Shown here piece after piece: positions 36,219-44,900 of a stretch of DNA of 64,000 bases (position 1 is the first letter of the stretch; every line of letters starts with the position of its first letter). The position numbers and the translations under genes are program-made. Where the stretch lies: assembly GCA_019359275.1 (NCBI GenBank), contig JAHHHP010000028.1, forward strand, positions 1-64,000, given 5' to 3'. The notes below the pieces were generated by a model that was not told the origin of the DNA, made no database searches, and saw nothing but the letters and a program-made list of their open reading frames with translations. Source of the stretch: Myxacorys chilensis ATA2-1-KO14. GTDB taxonomy: Bacteria; Cyanobacteriota; Cyanobacteriia; Leptolyngbyales; Leptolyngbyaceae.

Positions 36219-37414
36219 CTGATATCCTTCCAGGCCGCTTCAAAAATTTGATAATCTGCTTCCACACGGGAGGCATACGATCGCGCGTAGTCCAACACGA
36301 TTGGATGCCACGAGGCAGCGTCTTGAGCGAAAGCAATCAAATCATCTGCGATCGCAGATTCCTGTCGTCCGCTGCTCCGCAATTGTCCCCAAGCCGTTAC
36401 TCCTGCCATGGTTTGCACCACTTTTTTGAGCCGTTTGAGCTTGCCATTCCATTGATCCAAGTCAACCCGATCGGCAGTGGGCTGAAGTTCTCGCAGCACA
36501 AACGATTTACCATCGAGCTTGAGCGGATTGAGCAACGCTGGAGCCGATTCTTGAAATCGGAACTGAATCGCTGTGATTCGTTCGGCTTCGCTGTTCCAAG
36601 TTGGCTGCGGCTGTGGAGCATAAGGCTGAAGCGATGACGATCGTGCTGCTTTAAGATCCAGCAGATAATTTTCCTCGGGTGAACTGTCGCCTTCAACCAA
36701 AATAATGTAGCGCTCTAACCCTAAACTCCCGGTTCCAGCAATCCGATGTGCTACGTCTAACACCTTAAAGAAGTTGGGGTTAGGCTGATGCGATGCCCAC
36801 GTGTTAATCAACGTTGTGATGGCTTCTCGCTCAGCATCACTTACGGCAAATGTTTTCTCCGGGATTAATTTCAGCGATCGCGTCTTCTTTTTGAGATCGG
36901 TTCGTTCATCTAAAAACTGCTGACGATTTCGCGTTGTTAGATGCTCCAGCAAATCTTGAACCAGCCCTGTTGCCGTTGCACAATGCACAGCGCTAGATTT
37001 TCCCGTTTCCAATGCTGCCGTGTACGTGTTCAAAAAGCATTTGCACAAGTCTTGCGCGTCTTCGTCGTTTACCTTCAGCGTGTGCGCTCCGACTAGAACG
37101 CTCGTTAGGAATCTAGTAATATCCCACGTACAAGGTGCCAGTAGCGCCTCATCAAAATCATTTACGTCGAAGTAAACTAAGCGATCGTCACCCTTAAAAC
37201 TGCCAAAGTTCTGAAAATGCAGATCGCCGCAAATCCACACGTGAGGCGCTTTTGCAAGTATATCAACAGGTAAATCTTGATAGAACAAATGGCACGTTCC
37301 GCGCAAAAAAACAAAGGCGTTTTTTGTCATTGCCTTATATTTCAGCTTCAGCGTTTCAGGCGTGCGTCCTGCGTTAAAGGCTTGAATTCGGTCAACTAGA
37401 TCTTGCTTAGTCAT
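36215..37414 (-). CDS. DUF2252 family protein
   Basis: 399 residues of DUF2252: AMTKNAFVFLRGTCHLFYQDL, the kinase-like motif HVWICGDLHFQNFGSF and the following YFDVNDFDEALLAPCTWDITRFLTS, and a conserved C-terminal half ending AYASR-like. The HGDLH..N plus D.NDFD arrangement recalls the catalytic loop and metal site of aminoglycoside-phosphotransferase-type kinases, so a small-molecule kinase is possible (inference). Cytosolic. ATG start; the matrixin-like gene lies 30 bp upstream on the same strand. Confidence 0.88.
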   Translation of the reverse strand: MTKQDLVDRIQAFNAGRTPETLKLKYKAMTKNAFVFLRGTCHLFYQDLPVDILAKAPHVWICGDLHFQNFGSFKGDDRLVYFDVNDFDEALLAPCTWDITRFLTSVLVGAHTLKVNDEDAQDLCKCFLNTYTAALETGKSSAVHCATATGLVQDLLEHLTTRNRQQFLDERTDLKKKTRSLKLIPEKTFAVSDAEREAITTLINTWASHQPNPNFFKVLDVAHRIAGTGSLGLERYIILVEGDSSPEENYLLDLKAARSSSLQPYAPQPQPTWNSEAERITAIQFRFQESAPALLNPLKLDGKSFVLRELQPTADRVDLDQWNGKLKRLKKVVQTMAGVTAWGQLRSSGRQESAIADDLIAFAQDAASWHPIVLDYARSYASRVEADYQIFEAAWKDIS

Positions 37415-37444
37415 GCGGCTATGATTTTCCCCTCAAGCTGACCT

Positions 37445-38215
37445 TTATTCTTCCCTAGAAACCTTCCATCCTAATCGTGTTGGCTGCTCATACACCCGCT
37501 TCAACGTGTTTACGTCTCGCTCTGAAATGGGCAAAGGATCGCGCACCTGCGAGAAATACATCGCATCTGTTTCAAACGGGCTATGTCCCCAAATTCCTAA
37601 AGCATGACCCAGCTCATGGCGTGCAGCCGCTAACAGATAGACGTCTGCCTGACTCGGTTGAATAAAAATCGAACAGCGATGATATGAAATTCCGGGCGAT
37701 CCCTTTGTGTAGAGTTCAAATCGCGTTTCTGCTGATCGCACGCGCGCAACAGGTGGAAATCGAATTGGGGGAGCCGAACGCACAATTGTAATATCGGCGT
37801 CTTGCGCCTGCACCACGGTTATTAAAGGCAAATAAACGCTCCACTGCGCGATCGCATTCTTCACCGCATCGACCCAGACTTGAGATCTTCCTCCACCTTG
37901 CCTAGCATCAACATAAACCTTGATCGGAAACTCCGACCATACGAGATACTCAGGCGGCGTCCGCTCCACCTGATCAAAATAATCTCCGCGATCAGACAGA
38001 CTGTGCCACTGAGCTAGGGTTGACGGTAGGGGGTGACGCTGAGCCAATGGCAAGGCGGTAATTCCTGTAGAAGCTTGTAGAGCGTTTCCTACGGAGTTGC
38101 GCTCTACGCCAATCGCAGGAATCATAGACAGCAAAAAAACGCATCCAATGCCACAAAAGATAGCGCTCAGATGCGTTCTAATCAATCGATTAATCCGTCG
38201 CCCAATCCAATTCAT
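37445..38215 (-). CDS. Membrane-anchored matrixin-like zinc metalloprotease
   Basis: About 256 residues. An N-terminal helix (LSAIFCGIGCVFLLSMIPAIGV) acts as signal or anchor. The C-terminal part has the metzincin zinc motif HELGHALGIWGH, with three His ligands and the catalytic Glu, followed by SPFETDAMYFSQ as a Met-turn. No cysteine switch is seen. Likely a periplasmic or extracellular protease. ATG 38215 (MNWIGRR) is preferred to GTG 38230. It lies 34 bp after secG and 30 bp before the DUF2252 gene, probably in one transcript. Confidence 0.85.
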   Translation of the reverse strand: MNWIGRRINRLIRTHLSAIFCGIGCVFLLSMIPAIGVERNSVGNALQASTGITALPLAQRHPLPSTLAQWHSLSDRGDYFDQVERTPPEYLVWSEFPIKVYVDARQGGGRSQVWVDAVKNAIAQWSVYLPLITVVQAQDADITIVRSAPPIRFPPVARVRSAETRFELYTKGSPGISYHRCSIFIQPSQADVYLLAAARHELGHALGIWGHSPFETDAMYFSQVRDPLPISERDVNTLKRVYEQPTRLGWKVSREE

Positions 38216-38248
38216 GGGCAAATTCTCCACAACGTCGTCTGTTCTGGA

Positions 38249-38482
38249 TTACCGACCGAGCCAACCCGCACTCAAAATCACAGTAAGTCCCATAAACAGA
38301 ACGGTCAAAATCCACGTTGTCCGGTTCAACGTTGTTTCAGCACTTTTAGCACTGGTAAACAGTTGGGCTTGTCCGCCCAAACCGCCCAAACCATCTCCCT
38401 TCGGGCTGTGCAGCAGGACAAGAATGACAATTCCCACAGCAGAGAACATCCAAATCGCTCTTAAAGCAGTAATAAGCGTCAT
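38249..38482 (-). CDS. secG: Preprotein translocase subunit SecG
   Basis: 77 residues with two membrane helices (AIWMFSAVGIVILVLLHSP and TTWILTVLFMGLTVILSAGWL) joined by the family loop KGDGLGGLGGQAQLF. SecG is the small third component of SecYEG. ATG at 38482 preceded by AGGGA is the family start; a longer upstream reading (to 38572) is not conserved. It follows gpmI on the same strand. Confidence 0.93.
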   Translation of the reverse strand: MTLITALRAIWMFSAVGIVILVLLHSPKGDGLGGLGGQAQLFTSAKSAETTLNRTTWILTVLFMGLTVILSAGWLGR

Positions 38483-38604
38483 CGTACAAATCCCTAAAGT
38501 GAAAGCTGGAAATCGAGTTCTAGGCAAAAGATCGACGGTGAAAGACCCCTTTGCAAGAAATGCAAAGCCCAAAAGGGCGCAAACAACTCAAATTCTCTTT
38601 CTAA

Positions 38605-40203
38605 TTATCGCGCAATTTTCACAGGCGTCCGGTTTGCCCTGACATCAAACTCGGCTTTCTGAATCATCGATTTCCCAGTCATTTCTGCGGGCTGCTCTAG
38701 ATTCAGAATGTCTAAAATGGTCGGCGCGACATCTGCCAATCGTCCATCCTCTCTCAAGGTGACCTCAGTTCCATGTCCTGGAATCTTGATCCCTTCCCCT
38801 TCAACTAAGATGAACGGAACCGGATTTGTGGTGTGTGCTGTCCAAGGATTGCCCTGTTCATCCCACATCACTTCAGCATTGCCGTGATCAGCAAGAATGA
38901 TAGCAGTTCCTCCCGCTCCAATGACGCCTTCTAAGAGCTTGCCTAAGCAGCGATCGACGGTTTCAAGAGCGCTGATGGTCGCGTCCATCTGTCCTGTGTG
39001 TCCAACCATGTCGGGATTGGCGTAGTTGATCACAACGAGCGAGTAAATCCGCTTTTCAATCGCCGTAAGCGCCACATTCGTGACCGCATCCGCCGACATT
39101 TCAGGCTGGTGATCATAGGTCATCACCATTGGACTTGGGACTAATTCTCGATCTTCCCCTGGAAATGGATCTTCCAGCCCGCCGTTGAAGAAGTACGTCA
39201 CATGAGCGTATTTCTCCGTTTCGGAGGTGCGGAATTGCCGCAAGCCCTGACGAGCAATGACTTCGCCCAAAATGTTATCTAAGTTTTGAGGCTGAAACGC
39301 GACTGCGACTGGCAGCGACGGATCGTACTGCGTAAACGTGGCAAACGAAAGCGGTTCGATTCTGGAGCGCTCAAATCCTGAAAAGCGGGGATCAACAAAG
39401 GCCTGCGTTAGCTGCCTCGCGCGATCGGGGCGGAAATTGAAGAAGATTACACCATCATTTGCTTCAACGGCTCCCGGAGCAATTCGGGTGGGAACTACAA
39501 ATTCGTCGGTGATGCCTTGCTCATAGGAGGTTTTCAGCACGTCTAACGCCAATTGTCCTGTACCTTCGCTGGGCTGGGTCATCACGTCGTAGGCTTTCTG
39601 AACGCGATCCCACCTGCGATCGCGATCCATGCTGTAGTAGCGCCCGCTTACCGTCACAATGCGACCGATGCCAATCCGATCGATCTGTTTCTGTAACGTT
39701 TGAATTTCAATGATGGCTGCAGTAGGAGGAGTGTCCCGTCCATCAGTTGAAACGTGAATGCAGACATCCTGAATGCCTTGCGCTTTTGCCAGGTTGAGCA
39801 ATCCAACCAAGTGGCTCAAATGAGAATGAACGCCCCCATTTGAACATAGCCCGACCAAATGGAGCTTGCTCCCCTTGGCGCGAACCGTTTGGCACACATC
39901 AACTAAGGTTGGGTTCCTGAGCAAACTGCCATCTTCAACCGCATCTGAAATCCGAACTAGCTCTTGAGGGACGACCCTACCCGCGCCGATATTCAAGTGC
40001 CCCACTTCCGAGTTGCCCATTTGACCATCGGGCAGACCGACATCTTTACCCGATGTCCGAATCAGAGTGTGAGGATAGGCAGCCCACAGGCTGCTGATGA
40101 CGGGGGTTTTCGCAGCCGCGATCGCGTTGCCGTCCAGGTCTTCGCGATAACCCCATCCATCGAGAATAATCAGGACTACGGGAGAAACAGGCATTTGCCC
40201 CAT
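38605..40203 (-). CDS. gpmI: 2,3-bisphosphoglycerate-independent phosphoglycerate mutase
   Basis: About 532 residues: VLIILDGWGYRED start, phosphoserine loop GLPDGQMGNSEVGHLNIGAG, VSTDGRDTPP, RYYSMDRDRRWDRV, NFRPDRARQL, and metal-site VINYANPDMVGHTG and ADHGNAE. It interconverts 3- and 2-phosphoglycerate. ATG at 40203 is preferred; GTG 40221 and ATG 40194 are alternatives. secG lies 122 bp downstream. Confidence 0.97.
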   Translation of the reverse strand: MGQMPVSPVVLIILDGWGYREDLDGNAIAAAKTPVISSLWAAYPHTLIRTSGKDVGLPDGQMGNSEVGHLNIGAGRVVPQELVRISDAVEDGSLLRNPTLVDVCQTVRAKGSKLHLVGLCSNGGVHSHLSHLVGLLNLAKAQGIQDVCIHVSTDGRDTPPTAAIIEIQTLQKQIDRIGIGRIVTVSGRYYSMDRDRRWDRVQKAYDVMTQPSEGTGQLALDVLKTSYEQGITDEFVVPTRIAPGAVEANDGVIFFNFRPDRARQLTQAFVDPRFSGFERSRIEPLSFATFTQYDPSLPVAVAFQPQNLDNILGEVIARQGLRQFRTSETEKYAHVTYFFNGGLEDPFPGEDRELVPSPMVMTYDHQPEMSADAVTNVALTAIEKRIYSLVVINYANPDMVGHTGQMDATISALETVDRCLGKLLEGVIGAGGTAIILADHGNAEVMWDEQGNPWTAHTTNPVPFILVEGEGIKIPGHGTEVTLREDGRLADVAPTILDILNLEQPAEMTGKSMIQKAEFDVRANRTPVKIAR

Positions 40204-40461
40204 ATGTTCATGCCCTTTCACTTAATATTTCTCCGCAAATCATACCACTGCAATTGAGAGTCCTACCTTATCTACCACCGAGAAAAAACTTTTTTTGTAG
40301 TGGAGCTAAGACGAGATTTAAGCCAGATTTTGAGAACTTACGCTCTAATAGTTAATCGAAATTCTCTATACGTAAATGAGTAGAAACTCTCATTGCAACG
40401 GTTGAATGAGTGATCCCCAGTCCTCATTTTCTCTGCTTTCGATTTTTTAGCAAACTGAGAA

Positions 40462-42174
40462 TTACTTTTGCCCCTTTCTGGCCTTTTCTTTTTCTTTTTG
40501 CTTCGCGCGTTTTTCTGCTACTTTCTCCGCTTTTTCAGCTTCAATGGCTAAAAGCTTTGCCTTGTCTTTCTCTTCGGCAATCTTGTCAAGGTAGTAGTGA
40601 TAGTCGCCTCGATATAGCCTCAATTCTCCGTCTCGAATTTCAACAATTTTGTTAACGGTTTGCGAAATGAAGTACCGATCGTGAGACACGATAATGACGC
40701 TGCCGTCATAGTTGCGGATGGCGTCCTCTAACATCTCTTTAGCCGGGATGTCTAGGTGGTTGGTCGGCTCATCGAGAATCAGCAAATTGGCTGGACGAAG
40801 CAACATTTTTGCGAGTGCAAGTCGCGCTTTCTCGCCCCCGCTCAAAGCTTCCACATTCTTAAAAACGGTATCACTGCTAAACAAAAATCGACCCAGCAAT
40901 GTCCGGACTTCCTCATTTTTCCAGTCGGGCACTTCGTCATGAATCGTGTCCAACACCGTTTTTTTGAGATCCAACGCTTCTGCTTGATTCTGCTCGAAAT
41001 AACTTGCAATAACGTTATGATCCCCTAACGTTACTGTTCCTTCTGTCGGAGCTTCAGATCCAATTAGTAATCGAAGTAAGGTCGATTTTCCGGCTCCATT
41101 TGGGCCAAGAATTGCAATGCGATCGCCGCGTTCAATCAGTAATTCTGCTCCAAGAAATAAGATTTTGTCATCGTAAGTGTGCGTCAGATCTTTAATGATC
41201 ACGACATCGCGACCGCTTCGGGGAGCGGGCGGAAACCGGAAGTGCAGTGATCGTCCGCTTGCCTCAGGCGCTTCAATCCGTTCAATTTTGTCTAACTGTT
41301 TCTCGCGGCTTTTGGCTTGGGTACTGCGAGTGGCACTCGCACGGAAGCGATCAACAAAGGCTTGTTGCTTCTCAAGTTCTTTCTGCTGCCGATCAAAGGC
41401 GCTCAACTGAGCGTCTCGCATTTCTTGTTTCTGCTGCAAATAAGCAGAATAGTTGCCGAGATAAGTAGTAGATACTCCTCGCTCTGTTTCAACAATTTGG
41501 TTACAGAGCCGATCTAAAAATTCTCTATCATGAGAAACAATTACCATCGGGGTAGTTAACCCTCGCAGGTAAATTTCAAGCCATTCAATGGTCTCCAAAT
41601 CCAGATGGTTGGTCGGCTCGTCTAGCAGCAGTAAATCTGGCGTTTGCAGCAGAATTTTGCCCAAACTCATCCGCATCTGCCAACCGCCACTAAAGGCGCT
41701 GACTAAGCGATCGCCGTCGTCGCCATCAAACCCCAATTCCGGCAAAATCTTTTCAATCTTGGCATCCAACCCGTAGCCGTCCATTCCTTCAAACCGCCGT
41801 TGGAGCTTGTCCATCTTAGTCAGCAGTTTGTCTAGCTCATCAGGTGTTGCGGTCTCCATCGCCACATGCACCTGCGAGAGCGCTTCATGCACACTATTCG
41901 CTTCTTGAAAGGCTCGCCAGAATTCTTCCCGCACAGTCCGCGTTGGATCAACTTCAAATTCTTGGGTCAGGTAAGCAATTCGCAGACTAGACGGACGAAT
42001 GATTTCTCCAGAGGTTGGCTCGACTTCGCCCGCGACAATTTTCAGTTGAGTTGATTTTCCTGCCCCATTCACGCCAACTAACCCGATGCGATCGCCAGGT
42101 TTAACTTCCCAATTCACATCCTTGAGTACTTCGCCAGTCGGGTAAATCTTACTGATATGTTCCAATCGCAGCAT
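40462..42174 (-). CDS. ABC-F family ATPase
   Basis: 570 residues with two ABC domains and no membrane segments. Walker A GVNGAGKS and GPNGAGKS, signatures AFSGGWQMR and ALSGGEKAR, and Walker B LLLLDEPTNHLDL and LLILDEPTNHLDI. The linker (QQKELEKQQAFVDRFRASATRSTQAKSREKQLDKI) is the ABC-F P-site arm. The charged C-terminal tail is Lys/Glu/Ala-rich coiled coil. Proteins of this type (Uup/EttA-like) act on stalled ribosomes; the exact subfamily is uncertain. Confidence 0.93.
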   Translation of the reverse strand: MLRLEHISKIYPTGEVLKDVNWEVKPGDRIGLVGVNGAGKSTQLKIVAGEVEPTSGEIIRPSSLRIAYLTQEFEVDPTRTVREEFWRAFQEANSVHEALSQVHVAMETATPDELDKLLTKMDKLQRRFEGMDGYGLDAKIEKILPELGFDGDDGDRLVSAFSGGWQMRMSLGKILLQTPDLLLLDEPTNHLDLETIEWLEIYLRGLTTPMVIVSHDREFLDRLCNQIVETERGVSTTYLGNYSAYLQQKQEMRDAQLSAFDRQQKELEKQQAFVDRFRASATRSTQAKSREKQLDKIERIEAPEASGRSLHFRFPPAPRSGRDVVIIKDLTHTYDDKILFLGAELLIERGDRIAILGPNGAGKSTLLRLLIGSEAPTEGTVTLGDHNVIASYFEQNQAEALDLKKTVLDTIHDEVPDWKNEEVRTLLGRFLFSSDTVFKNVEALSGGEKARLALAKMLLRPANLLILDEPTNHLDIPAKEMLEDAIRNYDGSVIIVSHDRYFISQTVNKIVEIRDGELRLYRGDYHYYLDKIAEEKDKAKLLAIEAEKAEKVAEKRAKQKEKEKARKGQK

Positions 42175-42278
42175 GAAAGCTCTCCAGGGCAGGTAGCGGG
42201 TTATCGGTTTTAAAATCTTAACAAATGCTACACAATTCGAGAGACAATATTGATTTTGTTATGGATTTCTGAGCGGCT

Positions 42279-42625
42279 TCAAGCGGTGGCTAATTGATCA
42301 GGTAAAGTGAAATATCCGTCTGCATCAGGTTCAAAAGGCAGGACAGCGGCGATCGCTTCTACGTTTAGTGCTCCGTACACATGCGGAATTCCTCGCCTCC
42401 ATCTACTCCTTCGTACTTGATCTCAGCCTGAACCTTCTCGGACTCGATACACAACAGCACTAGAGAAGATTGCCCTTGATAAAAGGAATTAGCAACCCAT
42501 ACGACCTGCTCTAGCTTAGAGCAATGAATAAATCCTTCGGAATCTAATGTGTCACCCCGATAAGTACCCGTTTGTTTGGCATGTTGCCACTGGTCGCTCT
42601 GGGTAATGTGTAGAATTAATGACAT
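42279..42625 (-). pseudogene. DUF952 family gene with one-base frameshift
   Basis: The first 80 codons read as DUF952 (LILHITQSDQWQHAKQTG, SEGFIHCSKLEQV, GVDGGEEF), then the frame ends early after a short wrong tail (RMCTEH). One extra base in the run near 42385-42386 would continue the family sequence as PHVYGALNVEAIAAVLPFEP and DADGYFTLPDQL to TGA at 42281-42279. The expected gene would be 348 bp; the window has 347. So a single-base deletion, or a sequencing error in a short C/G run, has truncated it. Confidence 0.85.
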
Positions 42626-43037
42626 TTTGGTTGCAGCACAAAGGCTTCCTAGCGAAGACTTAATTCAAAGGGAGATGCGATCGCTTGAAAAGCGGAGCCA
42701 GAAATCGTGGAGTTTGTCGGAGTTCTTGCCCCTGCCCAAACATTAAGTAGCAGAGTTATGATTGCGGCTTGAAACAATTTTGTCAGCATTTTTAGACCTC
42801 ACTCAAACGTTCATAAACCTATGAAGAATCTTCGCTAAGCAAGAGCGGATCACTTCTATAGCAAGATACTACTTTAGAGTGATGCGCTTGCTTCACCTTT
42901 CTCAGAGAGAATCATGCTGTTGGCTTAAGTTCTTATACGTCTGAGCGTTCTCTGTGATGCATCTTCTTAAATTTAAAGATGTACTCTTCACAGAGATTGT
43001 TGTAGATTGTTCACAAACTTGAGGAGTATCGTCCTCT
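42626..43037. other. Spacer (412 bp) with one possible small gene
   Basis: No gene other than the small frame at 42649-42789 is supported; the rest is without visible features. Confidence 0.4.
42649..42789 (-). CDS. Possible small secreted peptide (46 aa)
   Basis: ATG at 42789-42787 with GAGTGAGG upstream on the minus strand. The peptide has a hydrophobic start (LFQAAIITLLLNVWAGA) like a signal peptide, then a short polar body (NSTISGSAFQAIASPFEL). It lies just upstream of the broken DUF952 gene. Length and context leave it uncertain. Confidence 0.35.
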   Translation of the reverse strand: MLTKLFQAAIITLLLNVWAGARTPTNSTISGSAFQAIASPFELSLR

Positions 43038-43484
43038 CTAGGCTTGATTACAGCGAATTTCAAGCATGAAACCATCAGGGTCGTAGAAATAGATTCCCCG
43101 CCCTGTGGGGCGACTGACGGGGCCATGATCAATCAAAACGTGATGTTCGTGCAACACTGCGATCGCGCGATCGAACAACTCCGGCGCAATATCAAACGCC
43201 AAATGATTCGCTCGCGTGAATGCGGCTTTTGGGTCAGGATTGGGGGGTAGCAAGTCCGGTTCCCAAAACAAATCCAGAATGATGCCATCTGGAGTTCTGA
43301 AGTTTGTCACTTTTCCAGAGGCAACCTCTGCTTTTAACGTTGCGGGCACTTCTTCGCCTTGCAGTTGATGCAGTCCTAAAATCGTGCCGTAGAAGTGCCG
43401 CGACGCCTGCATGTCCCGCACATTTAACGCTATATGATGAACGCCTCGTAAACATTCAGTAAGGACAGTATTGGGATGAGACAT
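43038..43484 (-). CDS. VOC superfamily (glyoxalase-like) protein
   Basis: 148 residues with the paired beta-alpha-beta-beta-beta modules of the vicinal oxygen chelate fold: VHHIALNVRDMQASRHFYGTILGL, then NFRTPDGIILDLFWEP, and ANHLAFDIAPELFDRAIAVLHEH, ending IYFYDPDGFMLEIRC. Metal ligands H (GVHHIA), H (NHLAF) and E (MLEI) are present. The reaction is unknown (lyase, dioxygenase or thiol transferase families all look similar). Single gene. Confidence 0.85.
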   Translation of the reverse strand: MSHPNTVLTECLRGVHHIALNVRDMQASRHFYGTILGLHQLQGEEVPATLKAEVASGKVTNFRTPDGIILDLFWEPDLLPPNPDPKAAFTRANHLAFDIAPELFDRAIAVLHEHHVLIDHGPVSRPTGRGIYFYDPDGFMLEIRCNQA

Positions 43485-43518
43485 AAATTCCAGCGACAGT
43501 TAGGAGTTTCCCTCATTA

Positions 43519-44565
43519 TTACTTTACCTTTGCCGAACGGGGAGCGCAGCTAACTTCCCCTTTAGGAGAAAATTCAGGAACGAGCGGAGCATCCATTGAC
43601 GGCTTCTGAGTTTGACAAATGACTGGGACTGTAGTGCCTGTCTCAGTCGCAAATACTCCGCCGATATAACTCTTGAGTCCAGCTTCTCGTGGTGAGGCCG
43701 TGATGAGGGAGCGATTAGCGCAGGGCGCAGTTCCGCAAGCATCACTCACTTTTAATCGGTAAGCATAGTCGTAGCTTTGAGCCATCAAATTTGCCGATCG
43801 CTCTAATTCTTCTAAGCTATTGGCAAAGCGATTATTCTGTTGATAAAATTTTTCTTGCGCCGTGTTCATTGCTTTGAGATACACTTCTGCCCGTTGTTGC
43901 TTTTCGTCGGGCGGTTGATCATCAGGAGTTGGCATCACCTCTTCTACCCGATTTTGCGCTGCTTTTGAGGTAGAGAGAAAGGCGGCAATGCCTCCAATGA
44001 AAAATGCCCCAACCACAACCAGCATAATAGGCAACGAGTAAGCCAGCCAGTAAATCTTCAGCGATGCAAAGAAACTGCTGGGCGGCTCCTCAGACTCCTC
44101 TTCCGCTTCGGATTCCTCCTCTACCTCTTCTTTGGCGGCTGGCTCAGCGGGTAACTCTACTTCAAAATCTTCTAACCAAAGATGGCTATCTTCTTTTAGC
44201 TCAATTGGCGCTTCTGGTTCCTCTGGTTCCGCATCAAGATCGTCAAGCCAGAGTAGATCATTTGGCAGGATCGGGTATAGCTCAAGCTCTTGAGTCCAAG
44301 AAAGGGAGTCTGTTCCAAGCTTTTTGCCTTGCGCTCTGACCGTTCTAATGGAGTCCGTTCCAAGCTCCAGTAAGCCCTTTTGAATAAATGCAGTGAGCGT
44401 TTCCTGATTGAGGGTTTTTGGAGACTCTAACAGAATGTTTAAACAGTCGTATTCTCGTTCGGCATGGGCTGTAATACCTTTAGGTTCTAAGACTGCATTC
44501 ATTAATGCTGCGATCGCGTCTGGCTCACCCTGTTTAGCGAGATCCAAAAGATTCGACTGTTCCAT
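43519..44565 (-). CDS. Membrane protein with type IV pilin-like periplasmic domain
   Basis: 348 residues. The N-terminal 170 are cytosolic, first a helical part (NLLDLAKQGEPDAIAALMNAVL), then a duplicated LGTDSI/LGTDSL motif and a strongly acidic linker (EEVEEESEAEEESEEPP). One membrane helix follows (SLPIMLVVVGAFFIGGIAAFL, about 180-200). The C-terminal part (AEVYLKAMNTAQEKFYQQNNRFANSLEEL, then CGTAPCANRSLITASP) matches the pilin-like G/H domain of cyanobacteria with a disulfide-type Cys pair. There is no prepilin leader, so it is probably not assembled into pili. Role unknown. Confidence 0.78.
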   Translation of the reverse strand: MEQSNLLDLAKQGEPDAIAALMNAVLEPKGITAHAEREYDCLNILLESPKTLNQETLTAFIQKGLLELGTDSIRTVRAQGKKLGTDSLSWTQELELYPILPNDLLWLDDLDAEPEEPEAPIELKEDSHLWLEDFEVELPAEPAAKEEVEEESEAEEESEEPPSSFFASLKIYWLAYSLPIMLVVVGAFFIGGIAAFLSTSKAAQNRVEEVMPTPDDQPPDEKQQRAEVYLKAMNTAQEKFYQQNNRFANSLEELERSANLMAQSYDYAYRLKVSDACGTAPCANRSLITASPREAGLKSYIGGVFATETGTTVPVICQTQKPSMDAPLVPEFSPKGEVSCAPRSAKVK

Positions 44566-44900
44566 CTGAAGAAGTTCTCGACGTGGAGTAATTCGCTAAT
44601 CAACCAACTTACAACCAATTGACGCCGCACAGTCGCATCAACGGCGGCAGTTTGCTCTTAATCTACATCATCTTTAGAAAAAAGCTGAATTGAACGCTGC
44701 ACTTCTGCTCATTTCTGATCATTTAAGTAATGCACTCATGCGAATGCCCGTTCAGGAAACCCTTTAACAAGATTCTTTTTTGAGATTTTCAGAGTGGGCG
44801 GCCAAGTCCCGCTTCGCCGTGAATGAACGGGGTTTTTGGGAACACTTAATTTAACAGAACAATACCGTCTATCGTTACTGATTACTCCAGGAGCAGGGCA
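44566..44900. other. Spacer between divergent genes (335 bp)
   Basis: Holds the promoters of the pilin-like gene (left) and the Hpt gene (right). At 44808-44837 a small hairpin (CCGT at 44817-44820 with ACGG at 44827-44830, inside CCCG/CGGG) is followed by a T-run; it could be a terminator or remnant of a mobile end. Confidence 0.45.

Noticed and set aside
36182..36637. 151-codon plus-strand frame over the DUF2252 gene
   Set aside because: Shadow of the supported minus-strand gene.
44808..44837. Hairpin resembling an IS200/IS605-type end
   Set aside because: No transposase or TnpB gene nearby and the stem is short; cannot be separated from a plain terminator.
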